From: Methylobacterium sp. WSM2598 | GTDB taxonomy: Bacteria; Pseudomonadota; Alphaproteobacteria; Rhizobiales; Beijerinckiaceae | Length of the DNA stretch: 64,000 bases | NCBI RefSeq assembly: GCF_000379105.1 | Contig: NZ_KB900609.1 | Span: forward strand, 2,738,674-2,802,673 | Direction of reading: 5' to 3' | In this document: positions 24,492 through 33,017 of the stretch, one piece after another | Layout of the letters: each line of letters starts with the position of its first letter | Numbering within the stretch: the first letter of the stretch is position 1 | Position numbers and translations under genes: made by a program | The notes under the pieces: model-generated | What the model saw: the letters and a program-made list of their open reading frames with translations, nothing else | Told to the model about the DNA's origin: nothing | Database searches by the model: none

Positions 24492-25928
24492 ATGAAGCGC
24501 GCCCGCCGCACCAAGATCGTCGCCACCCTCGGCCCGGCCTCCGAGGATCCGGAGGTGATCGAGAAGCTGTTCGAGGCCGGGGCCGACGTCTTCCGCCTCA
24601 ACATGAGCCACCTGCCCCGCGAGCGGCTGGCCGAGCGCGTCGCCGTCATCCGCTCGATCGAGCAGCGCCTGCGCCGCCCCATCGCCATCCTGCTCGACCT
24701 GCAGGGGCCCAAGCTCCGGGTCGGCAAGTTCGCGGGCGACGCCGCGATCCTGGAGAAGGGCCAGAGCTTCGTGCTGGACGGCGAGGAGGCGCTGGGCGAC
24801 GCGACCCGGGTCCACCTGCCGCATCCCGAGATCCTCTCCTCCCTGGAGCCCGGCCACACGGTCCTCATCGACGACGGCAAGCTGCGCCTCCAGGTCGTCG
24901 AGGTGGCGCCCCGGCGGGCCGTCACCCGCGTCCTCGTCGGCGGGCGCATCTCGAACCGCAAGGGCGTCTCGCTGCCCGACACCACCATCCCGGTCGCCGC
25001 CATGACCGAGAAGGACCACCTCGACCTGGAAGCCGGGCTCGCCGCCAACATCGACTGGATCGCCGTCTCCTTCGTGCAGCGGCCCGAGGACGTGGCCGAG
25101 GTGAAGGAGATCGCCGGACACCGCGCCCTGGTGATGGCCAAGATCGAGAAGCCCCAGGCGCTCGCCCATCTCGACGGGATCATGGAGGTCTCGGACGGGC
25201 TGATGGTCGCCCGCGGCGACCTCGGCGTCGAGATGCCCCTGGAACAGGTGCCGGGCGTGCAGAAGCGCATCACCCGCGGGGCGCGCCGCCTCGGCAAGCC
25301 CGTCGTGGTCGCGACCCAGATGCTCGAATCGATGATCAGCGCCCCGGTCCCGACCCGCGCCGAGGTCTCGGACGTCGCCACCGCGGTCTACGAGGGGGCC
25401 GATGCCGTGATGCTCTCCGCCGAGAGCGCCTCGGGCAGTTTCCCGGTCGAGTCCGTCGCCACCATGAACCGCATCGCCGAGCAGGTGGAGCGGGACGCGA
25501 TCTACTGGTCGATCATCGCCGCGCAGCGCTCCGTGCCGGAGGCCACCGCCTCCGACGCCATCGCGCTCGCCGCCCACCAGATCGTCGACACGCTCGGCCT
25601 CGACGCCATCATGGCCTGGACCGCCTCCGGCTCGACGGCTCTGCGCCTCGCCCGCGCCCGCCCCAACGCCTCGGTGATCGCGCTCACCCCCAAGCGCGAG
25701 ACCGCGCGGCGCCTCGCCATGGCCTGGGGCACCCACCCGATCGTCACCAACGACGCCAGCGACATCGACGACATGTCGTTCCGCGCCTGCAAATTCGCCG
25801 TGCGCGAGCGCTTCGCCAAGGTCGGCGACCGGGTCATCGTCGTGGCGGGCCTGCCCTTCGGCACGCCCGGCGCCACCAACCTGATCCGCATCGCGCAGGT
25901 GACCCGCGAGCACGCGGCCAAGGCCTGA
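24492..25928 (+). CDS. pyk: Pyruvate kinase
   Basis: A 478-residue pyruvate kinase (usual length about 470-480) converting phosphoenolpyruvate and ADP to pyruvate and ATP. Motifs in order: 'KIVATLGPAS', 'VFRLNMSHLPRERL', 'ILLDLQGPKLRVG', 'AKIEKPQALAHLDGIME' (catalytic K), 'LMVARGDLGVEM', 'VVATQMLESMI', 'AVYEGADAVMLSAESASG'. Residues for K+ dependence could not be judged by eye. It follows the glycerate kinase by two genes on the same strand, both handling three-carbon acids downstream of the serine cycle. Confidence 0.95.
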   Translation: MKRARRTKIVATLGPASEDPEVIEKLFEAGADVFRLNMSHLPRERLAERVAVIRSIEQRLRRPIAILLDLQGPKLRVGKFAGDAAILEKGQSFVLDGEEALGDATRVHLPHPEILSSLEPGHTVLIDDGKLRLQVVEVAPRRAVTRVLVGGRISNRKGVSLPDTTIPVAAMTEKDHLDLEAGLAANIDWIAVSFVQRPEDVAEVKEIAGHRALVMAKIEKPQALAHLDGIMEVSDGLMVARGDLGVEMPLEQVPGVQKRITRGARRLGKPVVVATQMLESMISAPVPTRAEVSDVATAVYEGADAVMLSAESASGSFPVESVATMNRIAEQVERDAIYWSIIAAQRSVPEATASDAIALAAHQIVDTLGLDAIMAWTASGSTALRLARARPNASVIALTPKRETARRLAMAWGTHPIVTNDASDIDDMSFRACKFAVRERFAKVGDRVIVVAGLPFGTPGATNLIRIAQVTREHAAKA

Positions 25929-25943
25929 GCAGGGGCCGCCCCG

Positions 25944-25962
25944 GGCGGGGGAACCCCGCCCC
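25944..25962. terminator. GC-rich hairpin between convergent genes
   Basis: A perfect 8-bp inverted repeat GGGCGGGG / CCCCGCCC around GAA lies 16 bp after the pyk stop and before the convergently transcribed hydrolase stop at 25976. There is no T-run on either side, so it would be a weak or factor-assisted bidirectional terminator. Confidence 0.4.
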
Positions 25963-25975
25963 TCCGGGCGCCCGC

Positions 25976-27016
25976 CTAATCCGCCGCGACCCGGCCGCGC
26001 GCCGCCACCGCCTCGATCTCGGCGACCACCGCGTCGGTCGCCGTGTAGTGGAGCATGTGGCCGATGCCCGGCAGCACCACCAGCCGCGCCCCGGGCACCG
26101 CGCGCGCCATCGGCTCGGCATGGACCGGGGTGCGCACGACCGGGTCGGCGTCGCCGGCCACGATCGTGGTCGGCACCGCGATCTCCGGGTAGCGCGGGCT
26201 CTGGGCCGCCAGGAAGCCGTACAGGCCGTCGAGATCCTGCAGGTTCGCCAGGAAGGTGGCGGGCCGCAGCACCAGCGGCACGCGCGCCTCGTCGACGTAG
26301 CCCGGCGGCAGCGGGTCCGGGCGGAACACCGCCGCGGCGAAGCGGTCGAGATAGCTCAGCCCGAGGGGCGCCGCGACCGTGTGGGTGGCGAGCGCCAGGA
26401 GCGCCCGGCCCGGCACCGACCGGTACCAGCCCGCGTAGCCCGGCACCGCGCCGCCCGGCCAGGGATAGAGGGCGGGGGCGAGGAGGACGAGGCCGGAGAC
26501 CCGCTCCGGATGGTCGAGGGCGAGCGTCGCCGCGAGCGCGCCGGACCAGGAATGGCCGACGATCGTGGCCGGGCCCACCGCCAGCGCCCCGAGCGCCTCG
26601 GCGATCAGCCGGGCCTGCACGGCCTGCGAGGCGGCGGCGCTCCCGGCGATGCGGTCGCTCCAGCCGAAGCCCGGCCGGTCGAAGGCGAGCACCCGGAACC
26701 CGTCCCCGGCGAGCCGCCGGCCGAAGGCCTGCATCGGGTCCATGCCGTTGGCGGAGGCGCCGTGCAGGAGCACCACGGTGCCGCGGCTCGGGCGCCCCTC
26801 CCCCGGGCCGGCCTCCAGCACCGCGAGCGCGCCGCCGGCCAGGGCGACGCGCCGGCCGGCGGGCGGGTAGCGCGCCTCCACCTGCCGGGTGATGAACCAG
26901 GTCGCGGCGAAGCCGGCGGCGAGCAGGGCTGCGACGATGGCCAGCAGCGCACCGACCAGCCCGATCAGCACGCGGCGCACCCGCGTCCGGCGCCGCCCGT
27001 CATCGCCGGGACGCAT
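25976..27016 (-). CDS. Membrane-anchored alpha/beta hydrolase
   Basis: A 346-residue alpha/beta-fold hydrolase. An N-terminal hydrophobic helix (about 15-42, 'VLIGLVGALLAIVAALLAAG') anchors it, probably with the catalytic domain in the periplasm. The oxyanion segment 'VVLLHGASANGMDP' (about 98) and nucleophile elbow 'GHSWSG' (Ser about 170) are clear; the acid is likely in 'VAGDADPVV' and the His in 'GIGHMLHYT'. ATG 27014-27016 is preferred to a start 45 bases further out. Substrate unknown; haloperoxidase or esterase type activities are possible. Confidence 0.82.
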   Translation of the reverse strand: MRPGDDGRRRTRVRRVLIGLVGALLAIVAALLAAGFAATWFITRQVEARYPPAGRRVALAGGALAVLEAGPGEGRPSRGTVVLLHGASANGMDPMQAFGRRLAGDGFRVLAFDRPGFGWSDRIAGSAAASQAVQARLIAEALGALAVGPATIVGHSWSGALAATLALDHPERVSGLVLLAPALYPWPGGAVPGYAGWYRSVPGRALLALATHTVAAPLGLSYLDRFAAAVFRPDPLPPGYVDEARVPLVLRPATFLANLQDLDGLYGFLAAQSPRYPEIAVPTTIVAGDADPVVRTPVHAEPMARAVPGARLVVLPGIGHMLHYTATDAVVAEIEAVAARGRVAAD

Positions 27017-27094
27017 GCGGCGCGACCCATCGGCGCCCCGCACGCCCGCGCGACGCCGCACGTCGCGTCGCGACGCGGTCGACCGATGCTCGGA

Positions 27095-27697
27095 TCACAA
27101 GTCGCGGCCGTCGATGGCGGGGGCGAGGTGCTCGATCGCCTCGCGCAGCTTGCCCATCCGGGGATAGATCGCCTCGGCCCTCCGGAAGGCCGCGAGCGCC
27201 CGCTCCTTGTCGTCGCTCGCCATGTAGAGGTGGGCGAGCGCCGACCACGCCTCGAAGTGCCGCGGCTCCAGCTGCAGCGCCCGGTGCAGGTCGGCGAGCG
27301 CGCTCGCCTGATCGTCGAGGAGGTAGAAGGCGGTCGCGCGCCGGCTCCAGCCCTCGGCCCAGCCGGGTTCGAGGGTCACGACGCGGTCGAGGAGTTCGAC
27401 CGCGAGCGCGGCGTCCTTGTCCTTCAGGGCCTGCCCGGCGCGGCTGGCCAGCAGGTCGACCGTGTCGCTGCCGGAGCGGTCGAGGCGGCGCTCGATGAGC
27501 TGCGCGACGCCGCGCGCCTCCGCGTCGTCCTTGGCGGCCTTCAGCCGGGCGAAGAGATCGTCGAGGGTGGCGGGCGGGCGGGGCGCCTCCTTGGCCGGGG
27601 CGCCGGGCTCGGGCGGAGCCGCAGCCACTGCGCCGGCCGGCGCGAGCCCGCAGAGGAGGAAGGCCGAGAGGCAAGTCGCGAGAACGGGGCGCTGCAT
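27095..27697 (-). CDS. Exported TPR repeat protein
   Basis: A 200-residue protein with a signal peptide ('LATCLSAFLLCGLAPAGAVA', cleavage about residue 26). The mature part holds three to four tetratricopeptide-like helix pairs (about 75-190), for example 'LDRVVTLEPGWAEGWSRRAT', 'ALADLHRALQLEPRHFEAWS' and 'LAHLYMASDDKERALAAFRR'. Such proteins act as periplasmic protein-protein adaptors; the partner is unknown. Cysteine 'LLCGLAP' might even be a lipoprotein site, although the context fits signal peptidase I better. Confidence 0.78.
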   Translation of the reverse strand: MQRPVLATCLSAFLLCGLAPAGAVAAAPPEPGAPAKEAPRPPATLDDLFARLKAAKDDAEARGVAQLIERRLDRSGSDTVDLLASRAGQALKDKDAALAVELLDRVVTLEPGWAEGWSRRATAFYLLDDQASALADLHRALQLEPRHFEAWSALAHLYMASDDKERALAAFRRAEAIYPRMGKLREAIEHLAPAIDGRDL

Positions 27698-27750
27698 GAC
27701 GCCATGCTCCGGCGCCGGGGCCGGATGGTCAACGCGATGGCTTGCCGCGG

Positions 27751-27821
27751 CCTCTCCGAGGCCGTGCGCCTCTCCGAGGCCGTGCGCCTCTCCGAGGCCG
27801 TGCGCCTCTCCGAGGCCGGCG
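27751..27821. repeat. 18-bp tandem repeat
   Basis: Three perfect copies and one partial copy of the 18-base unit CCTCTCCGAGGCCGTGCG (27751-27768, 27769-27786, 27787-27804, then partial). The unit contains the palindrome GGCCTCTCCGAGGCC across the junction of copies, so stacked hairpins could form. Located between the TPR gene and rpmJ in DNA with no gene. Confidence 0.85.
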
Positions 27822-27888
27822 CTCTCCAGGCCGTGCGGCCGCTCTCCGGGCCGTGCGGCCCCGCCCGGAGGCGGGGCCGGCAGGACGC

Positions 27889-28014
27889 TCAGCCCTGGCG
27901 GGCCTTGTAGCGCTTCTGGGTCTTGTTGATGACGTAGACGCGGCCCTTGCGGCGCACGAGCTGGTTGTCGCGATGCCGGCCGCGCAGCGACTTCAGCGAA
28001 TTGCGGATCTTCAT
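27889..28014 (-). CDS. rpmJ: 50S ribosomal protein L36, cysteine-less type
   Basis: A 41-residue basic protein: '[20 protein letters not shown]', then '[20 protein letters not shown]'. It matches the longer, zinc-free (C-) form of L36, in which the Cys and His ligands of the classical protein are absent. Cells use such paralogues when zinc is scarce; in alphaproteobacteria the C- form is usually the only copy. Single-gene unit. The open frame extends further upstream but the family start is at 28014. Confidence 0.93.
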   Translation of the reverse strand: MKIRNSLKSLRGRHRDNQLVRRKGRVYVINKTQKRYKARQG

Positions 28015-28218
28015 CGGTCTGGTCTCACGGTGACGCGCCGGCTCCGGCCGGCCGCGGTATCGAGGGGTGACGGATTCGCGGCGCGGCCCGAGACCAAGCG
28101 CCAAGGCCGGGCGACGCGTGGCGCCGTCCGGCGAGGGCTGCCTGTGTACCGGCAGGGGGCGGAAAGTCAATCCGCCCCGGCCGCCGCAGCGGCATTTTCG
28201 GCCAGCGTCGCGGCGCGT

Positions 28219-29556
28219 TCAGGCCGCGCGGGCGGTCTCCAGGAAGCTCGCGATGTCGCTGCGCAGCCGGGAGAGCTGGCGGTCGAGGGTGTCGCGCGCC
28301 TGCTCGACCTCCAGGGCCGCCGCCGCGGCGCGGGCCGTGCGGTCGCGCAGCGTGGCGGTGCTGCCGACCGCGACCTGCGCGTGCGAGGCGGTCTGGTGGA
28401 CGTTCTGGGCGATTTCGGAGGTCACCGCCGTCTGCTCCTCGACCGCGGAGGCGATGGCGGTGGCGATGGTGCTCACCTCGCCGATGATGCGCACGACGTC
28501 CTCGATGGTCGACGCGCTGCGCCGCGTCGCCTCCTGGATGGCGCCGATGCGCGTCCCGATATCGGTCGTCGCCTTGGCGGTCTGCCCGGCGAGGCTCTTC
28601 ACCTCGGCGGCGACGACCGCGAAGCCGCGGCCCGCCTCGCCGGCCCGCGCCGCCTCGATCGTGGCGTTGAGCGCCAGCAGGTTCGTCTGCTCGGCGATCT
28701 GGCTGATCAGGTCGATCACCTGCCCGATGGCGTGGGCCTGCTCGGCGAGGCCCGACACGGTCTCCTCGGTGGAGCGGGCGCTGTCGACCGCCCGGCGGGC
28801 CACCTCCGCGGAGCGGCCGGCCTGCTCGCCGATCTCCCGGATCGAGGCGGCGAGCTCCTCGGCCGCCGCCGCGCCCGACTGCATGTTCGACGCGGTCTGG
28901 CTCGCGGCGCCCGTCATCTCGTCGGCGAGGCTGCTGGCCTCCGCGGCGGTCGTCGTCAGGGTGTCGGCGTTGCGCGCCAGCGCGGCGCCAGCCTCGGCCG
29001 AGACGGAGAGGCTCGACGTCACCGCCCCCGAGAAATGCGCGATCGCCCCGGCCAGCGCCTCGCCCTTGCGCTGCCGCTCCTCCAGGAGCACGTCCTGATA
29101 GACCGAGATGGCGAAGTCCATGTCGAGCATCACCGCCTTGTTGAGGGCGGCGATCCGCGCCGGCAGGCCGCCGCGCCCCAGGAGCCCGGCCCGCTCGACC
29201 AGGACTTGCACCAGGGCGTTCAGCACGAAGGCGTAGCCGCCGATGTACCAGCGCGGCTCCAGGCCGATCTTGTGGTGGACGCGCCCGATCCGCCGGATGC
29301 TGTCCACGTAGCCGGCGTCGAAGCGTCCGCTGAACAGCTGCTCCCAATGCGCCGACTGGGCCGCGACGAGGCGCGTCTGCTGCGTCCCGATCATCCCGGC
29401 GAGGTGCGGCGTCCGCAGCATCTTGTCGTAGAAACGCGCCATGATCCGCGGCAATTCGGGGGCGATCGCCGGCCACAGTCGCGGCAGCATCGCCGCCGTG
29501 GCGGCGTCGATCTCGAGAAACGTCAGGCGACCGTCCAAATCGGCATCGCTCCGCAC
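28219..29556 (-). CDS. Globin-coupled methyl-accepting chemotaxis protein
   Basis: A 445-residue soluble chemoreceptor with no transmembrane segment. The N-terminal 165 residues look like a protoglobin sensor domain (HemAT type): '[14 protein letters not shown]', '[19 protein letters not shown]', a candidate proximal heme His in '[10 protein letters not shown]', and '[15 protein letters not shown]'. The C-terminal half is the signalling coiled coil with the conserved hairpin tip '[20 protein letters not shown]' and '[20 protein letters not shown]'. It should bind a heme gas ligand such as O2 in the cytoplasm and signal to CheA/CheW. No che genes are nearby. Confidence 0.87.
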   Translation of the reverse strand: MRSDADLDGRLTFLEIDAATAAMLPRLWPAIAPELPRIMARFYDKMLRTPHLAGMIGTQQTRLVAAQSAHWEQLFSGRFDAGYVDSIRRIGRVHHKIGLEPRWYIGGYAFVLNALVQVLVERAGLLGRGGLPARIAALNKAVMLDMDFAISVYQDVLLEERQRKGEALAGAIAHFSGAVTSSLSVSAEAGAALARNADTLTTTAAEASSLADEMTGAASQTASNMQSGAAAAEELAASIREIGEQAGRSAEVARRAVDSARSTEETVSGLAEQAHAIGQVIDLISQIAEQTNLLALNATIEAARAGEAGRGFAVVAAEVKSLAGQTAKATTDIGTRIGAIQEATRRSASTIEDVVRIIGEVSTIATAIASAVEEQTAVTSEIAQNVHQTASHAQVAVGSTATLRDRTARAAAAALEVEQARDTLDRQLSRLRSDIASFLETARAA

Positions 29557-29946
29557 AGCGAAACCCTCCCCTTTCCGCTCAACTTGAACGAACCTGCCAC
29601 CGGTTCATTAACGATCCATATCTGCCGCGCCGGTAGGGCCGGGATGGACTGGATGTGTTGGCAGCGCAGCCAGAAGGCGGCAACGGAGAACAGTCTAGTA
29701 GATTGTCTTTGTCAGCAAGTGCAAAATCTGACCCTTCGGAATAGAGGTGCGATCTGCTCCATCGGGATGGCGGGCGGGTGCGGGAGGAGCCGGGGGGCCG
29801 ACGCGCAGGCGTCCTCGCCAGCGCCGCGCGGGCGCCGTCGCCAGCGCCGCGCGGGCGTCCTCGCCAGCGCCGCGCGGGCGCCCTCGCCAGCGCCGCAATC
29901 CTGTGCTGAAAGGGCGCTCCCGCACCCTCAGCAGGCTCACCGATCG
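29557..29946. other. Intergenic region upstream of the chemoreceptor and dedA
   Basis: A 390-bp gap between divergent genes. Next to the chemoreceptor start it holds a hairpin GAACC/GGTTC (about 29590-29606) and AT-richer sequence (about 29570-29625) suitable for promoters. Around 29690-29750 is another AT-richer patch. The right part is filled by the 23-bp tandem repeat listed separately. No open frame here is protein-like. Confidence 0.5.
29809..29900. repeat. 23-bp tandem repeat, four copies
   Basis: Four consecutive 23-base units (29809-29831, 29832-29854, 29855-29877, 29878-29900) with core TCGCCAGCGCCGCGCGG. Units 1 and 3 begin GCGTCC; units 2 and 4 begin GCGCCG and GCGCCC. The last unit diverges at its end. 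The array is 46 bp before the dedA start codon, so copy-number change could alter spacing of the dedA promoter. Confidence 0.85.
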
Positions 29947-30528
29947 ATGCTCCGCCGCCTCTACGAGTGGATCCTCGCGCTCGCCGCGCGCCCCTCCGCG
30001 CCCTACGCGCTCGGGGCGGTCTCCTTCGCGGAGAGTTCCTTCTTCCCGATCCCGCCGGACGTGATGCTGGTGCCGATGGTGGTGAGCCGGCCGGACCGGG
30101 CCTGGACCTACGCGCTCGTCGCGACGCTGACCTCGGTGGTGGGGGGGCTCGCGGGCTACGCCATCGGGGCGCTCCTGTACGATTCCCTCGGCCAGTGGCT
30201 GTTCAAGCTCTACGGGCTGTCCCAGGGTGCCGAGGCCTTCCGCGAGGCCTATGCCCGGCACGGCCACTGGGTGATCCTGCTCAAGGGCCTCACCCCGATC
30301 CCCTACAAGCTCGTCACCATCACGTCGGGCTTCGCGGGCTACGACCTGTTCTGGTTCACGCTCCTGTCCCTGCTGACCCGGGGCGCACGGTTCTTCATCC
30401 TGGCCGGGCTGGTGAGCCGCTACGGCGTCGGGATCCGCGCGGTGCTCGACCGGCACCTGAACGCGGTGGCCGCCACGGTCGTGGCGGTCGGCGTGATCGG
30501 CTTCGTCGGCTTCCGCTACCTGTTCTGA
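29947..30528 (+). CDS. DedA/YqaA family membrane protein
   Basis: A 193-residue inner-membrane protein of the DedA (VTT domain) superfamily, closest to the YqaA branch: 'FAESSFFPIPPDVMLVPMVV' (about 26-45), 'GGLAGYAIGALLYDSLGQWL', 'GHWVILLKGLTPIPYKLVTI' (the conserved re-entrant loop) and 'LSLLTRGARFFILAG'. DedA proteins act in flipping or recycling of lipid carriers and in membrane homeostasis. The dsbB gene begins 28 bp downstream on the same strand and is probably co-transcribed. Confidence 0.9.
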   Translation: MLRRLYEWILALAARPSAPYALGAVSFAESSFFPIPPDVMLVPMVVSRPDRAWTYALVATLTSVVGGLAGYAIGALLYDSLGQWLFKLYGLSQGAEAFREAYARHGHWVILLKGLTPIPYKLVTITSGFAGYDLFWFTLLSLLTRGARFFILAGLVSRYGVGIRAVLDRHLNAVAATVVAVGVIGFVGFRYLF

Positions 30529-30556
30529 GGACGAATCCATGTCCGAAGGAGGATCC

Positions 30557-31093
30557 ATGTCCGGGGACGGCGCGGCGGCGCTCGCCGCGAGGCTCACCGC
30601 ACCGCGGCCGGCGGCGCTCCTCGTCCTGGCCGGGGCGGCGGCAGCGGTCGGGGGCGCGCTGCTCTTCCAGCACGGCTTCGGCTACGTGCCCTGCAAGCTC
30701 TGCCTGATCGAGCGCCAGCCCTACTACCTCGCGCTCCCGCTCGCGGCGGCGGCGCTCCTCGTGCCCGCGCGCCTCGCCCGCTGGCTCCTCGGCGGGCTCG
30801 CGCTGCTGTTCCTGGTGAGCGCCGGCCTCGGCGCCTACCACGCCGGCGCCGAGTGGGGCTTCTGGCCGGGTCCGAGCGATTGCGGCGGCGGCAGCGGCCC
30901 GGGCCCCGCCGACGTCAAGGACTTTCTCAAGAGCCTCGACGGGATCCGGGTGGTCAGCTGCACGGAGGCGGCGTGGCGCTTCCTCGGCCTCTCCTTCGCG
31001 GGCTGGAACGCCCTGATCTCGGTCGGCCTCGCGGCGCTCGCCGGGGCGGCGGCCCTGCGGGCCGTGCGGGCGGGGCGCCCCTCAGGGGGCTGA
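30557..31093 (+). CDS. dsbB: Disulfide bond formation protein B
   Basis: A 178-residue four-helix membrane protein that reoxidises DsbA with quinone. The first periplasmic pair 'PCKLCLIERQPYY' and the second loop pair, 'SDCGGGSG' and 'VVSCTEAAW', are present; the spacing of the second pair is as in alphaproteobacterial DsbB. ATG 30557-30559 is preceded by AAGGAGG at ideal distance, better than the upstream ATG at 30539. It forms a pair with dedA. No dsbA is seen in the window. Confidence 0.9.
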   Translation: MSGDGAAALAARLTAPRPAALLVLAGAAAAVGGALLFQHGFGYVPCKLCLIERQPYYLALPLAAAALLVPARLARWLLGGLALLFLVSAGLGAYHAGAEWGFWPGPSDCGGGSGPGPADVKDFLKSLDGIRVVSCTEAAWRFLGLSFAGWNALISVGLAALAGAAALRAVRAGRPSGG

Positions 31094-31147
31094 GCAGGGT
31101 CGCGGGGGGCCACTCCGCCCGATTCCCGTTCCTGCATCGTCTTCGCC

Positions 31148-31170
31148 GCCGAACCGGTGACCGCCTCGGC
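31148..31170 (+). repeat. Conserved-loop hairpin repeat, copy 1
   Basis: A 23-base hairpin with stem GCCGA/TCGGC and loop ACCGGTGACCGCC, between the dsbB stop and the convergent DUF1178 gene. Shares its loop pattern (ACCGG...CC) with copies at 42959, 43061 and 48278 but not their stem bases. Here the downstream ATGCT tail of the other copies is absent. Confidence 0.6.
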
Positions 31171-31200
31171 ACCGGCCGGTCCCGGCCGGCCGAATGAGGC

Positions 31201-31677
31201 TCAGTTCCGCTCGTCCGGCAGCGGCGGCAGCGGCTGGACCGCGATGCCCTCCTCCAGGAGGGCGCGGGCCTCGGCGAGGCTCGCCTCGCCGTGGATCGCC
31301 CGGTGCTCGACCTCGCCGTAATGCATCCGCCTCGCCTCCTCGGCGAAGCGGGGCCCGACATGGTCGGAGGTGCGGGCGACGTGCTCGTGCAGCGCCCGGA
31401 TCATGGCGCGCAGCTGCGCCTCGGGCTCGGACGTCAGCCGGACCGGCTCCGGGGCGGCGGGGGCGCGCTCCGCCGGGAGGACCGCCGGGACACCCGCCGC
31501 GTCGCGGTTGCCGCGCCGGCCGAGGGCCGGGGCCATCAGCTGCTTGGCCACCCTGGGGCTGCCGCAGACCGGGCAGGTCACGAGGCCGCGGGCGACCTGC
31601 TCGTCGTAGGAATCGCCGGAGGGGAACCAGCTCTCGAAGGCGTGGCCGGTCTCGCAGGAGAGGGCGTAACGGATCAT
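31201..31677 (-). CDS. DUF1178 family protein
   Basis: A 158-residue protein of the DUF1178 family. The N-terminus 'MIRYALSCETGHAFESWFPS' and 'CPVCGSPRVAKQLMAPAL' give a four-cysteine zinc-ribbon-like region (about 8-45). A variable Pro/Ala linker follows, then a helical end with 'RALHEHVARTSDHVGPRFAE' and 'GEASLAEARALLEEGI'. Function unknown. It is the last gene of a minus-strand run with nitrilase and glutaredoxin, an arrangement recurrent in alphaproteobacteria. ATG 31675-31677 begins the conserved sequence. Confidence 0.87.
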   Translation of the reverse strand: MIRYALSCETGHAFESWFPSGDSYDEQVARGLVTCPVCGSPRVAKQLMAPALGRRGNRDAAGVPAVLPAERAPAAPEPVRLTSEPEAQLRAMIRALHEHVARTSDHVGPRFAEEARRMHYGEVEHRAIHGEASLAEARALLEEGIAVQPLPPLPDERN

Positions 31678-31771
31678 GACCACAATATCGGGATGAGGGC
31701 CCGCGCGCGCGAGGGGCCGCGCCCGGAAATCGCCGGCCATTCGCGCGAGACTGGGTCGAATTTTCGGCGCG

Positions 31772-32620
31772 TCAACCGCGGCGCGGCGCCGCGACCTCGA
31801 CCGTGAAGGGCTTGGCGTGCCGCAGGGCCGGGATGCGGGCGCGGGCCTCCGCCACCAGGGCGAGGTCGATCTCCGCCAGGATCACGCCCGGCTCCGCCCC
31901 CTCGGCCTCCGCCAGGATGCGGCCCCAGGGATCGACGATGAGCGAGTGGCCGTAGGTCTCGCGGCCGTCCTCGTGGCGTCCGCCCTGGGCGGCCGAGATC
32001 ATGAAGGAGCCGGTCTCGATCGCGCGGGCGCGCTGGAGCACGTGCCAATGCGCCTCGCCGGTCTGGCGCGTGAAGGCCGCGGGGGCGGTCAGGATCTCGG
32101 CCCCCGCCTCGGCGAGCGCCCGGTAGAGGGCGGGGAAGCGCAGGTCGTAGCAGATCGCGATGCCGAGCCGCGCCCAGGGCAGGTCGGCGACGACGGCGCA
32201 GCTCCCCCCCGTGTAGGTCGCCGATTCCCGCCAGCTCTCGCCGTTCGGCAGGTCGACGTCGTAGAGGTGGAGCTTGTCGTAGGCCGCCAGGATTTCGCCC
32301 TCGGGCCCGATCAGGAAGGCGCGGTTGGCCACCTTGTCGCCGCTGCGCACGGCGAGCGACCCGACCTGGACCACGATCCCGTGCGCCCACGCCGTCTCGC
32401 GCAGCGCCGCCAGGGTGACGTCCTCCTCGGGCGCCGTGATCTTGGCGAAGAGGTTCTCGCGGCCGCGCTCCAGCAGCGAGGTCATCTCGGGCGTCTGGAC
32501 GAAGTGCGCGCCGCGCGAGGCCGCCTCGCGCAATCCCGCCACGGCCGCGTCGCGGTTCCGCGCCGGGTCGCGGCCCGAGCGCATCTGGACGCAGGCGGCG
32601 ACGAAGCGGGGAGCGGTCAT
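31772..32620 (-). CDS. Carbon-nitrogen hydrolase (Nit/omega-amidase type)
   Basis: A 282-residue nitrilase-superfamily amidase. The catalytic triad is visible: Glu in 'HFVQTPEMTSLL' (about 45), Lys in 'YDKLHLYDVDLP' (about 115) and Cys in 'LGIAICYDLRFPALYRAL' (about 155). 'SAAQGGRHEDGRETYGHSLI' is typical of the Nit1/Nit2 group, which hydrolyses 2-oxo acid amides or deaminated glutathione as metabolite repair. Its position beside a glutaredoxin gene makes the glutathione-repair role attractive, as an inference. Confidence 0.87.
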   Translation of the reverse strand: MTAPRFVAACVQMRSGRDPARNRDAAVAGLREAASRGAHFVQTPEMTSLLERGRENLFAKITAPEEDVTLAALRETAWAHGIVVQVGSLAVRSGDKVANRAFLIGPEGEILAAYDKLHLYDVDLPNGESWRESATYTGGSCAVVADLPWARLGIAICYDLRFPALYRALAEAGAEILTAPAAFTRQTGEAHWHVLQRARAIETGSFMISAAQGGRHEDGRETYGHSLIVDPWGRILAEAEGAEPGVILAEIDLALVAEARARIPALRHAKPFTVEVAAPRRG

Positions 32621-32689
32621 GGGGGGCTCGCGCGGAGGGGGGATCGGGCCCCCACCCTAGACCCGCGCGCCCGGTCGGCTCAACCGCGC

Positions 32690-32947
32690 TCAGCCGGCGA
32701 GGAGCGGCTCCAGGCGGCCGGCCCGGTCGAGGGCGTAGAGGTCGTCGCAGCCGCCCACATGGGTCGCGCCGACGAAGATCTGCGGCACGCTGGTGCGCCC
32801 GCCGGCCCGGTCGATCATCTCGCGCCGCGCCCCGGCCCTCGCCTCCACGTCGATCTCCGTGAAGGCGGCGCCCTTCTCGCGCAGGAGGGACTTCGCCGCC
32901 GCGCAGTAGGGGCACCAGCTGGTCGTGTAGATCGTGACGGGCTGCAT
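32690..32947 (-). CDS. grxC: Glutaredoxin 3
   Basis: An 85-residue dithiol glutaredoxin with the active site 'CPYC' (residues 12-15), the cis-proline loop 'TSVPQIFVGATHVGGCDDL' that binds glutathione, and normal family length. It reduces protein and mixed disulfides using glutathione. First gene seen of a minus-strand set that continues with the nitrilase (70 bp gap) and DUF1178. Confidence 0.93.
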   Translation of the reverse strand: MQPVTIYTTSWCPYCAAAKSLLREKGAAFTEIDVEARAGARREMIDRAGGRTSVPQIFVGATHVGGCDDLYALDRAGRLEPLLAG

Positions 32948-33017
32948 CCGGCGGCTCTCGGGCTCTTCCTCAGCGGCCGGATATAGAGATTTCCCGCGCC
33001 GGCGGAAGCCGCCCGCC

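Noticed and set aside
27751..27821. CRISPR array
   Set aside because: Units are directly adjacent with no spacers and are only 18 bp, so it is a simple tandem repeat.
29809..29900. CRISPR array
   Set aside because: 23-bp units follow each other without unique spacers, and no cas genes exist in the window.
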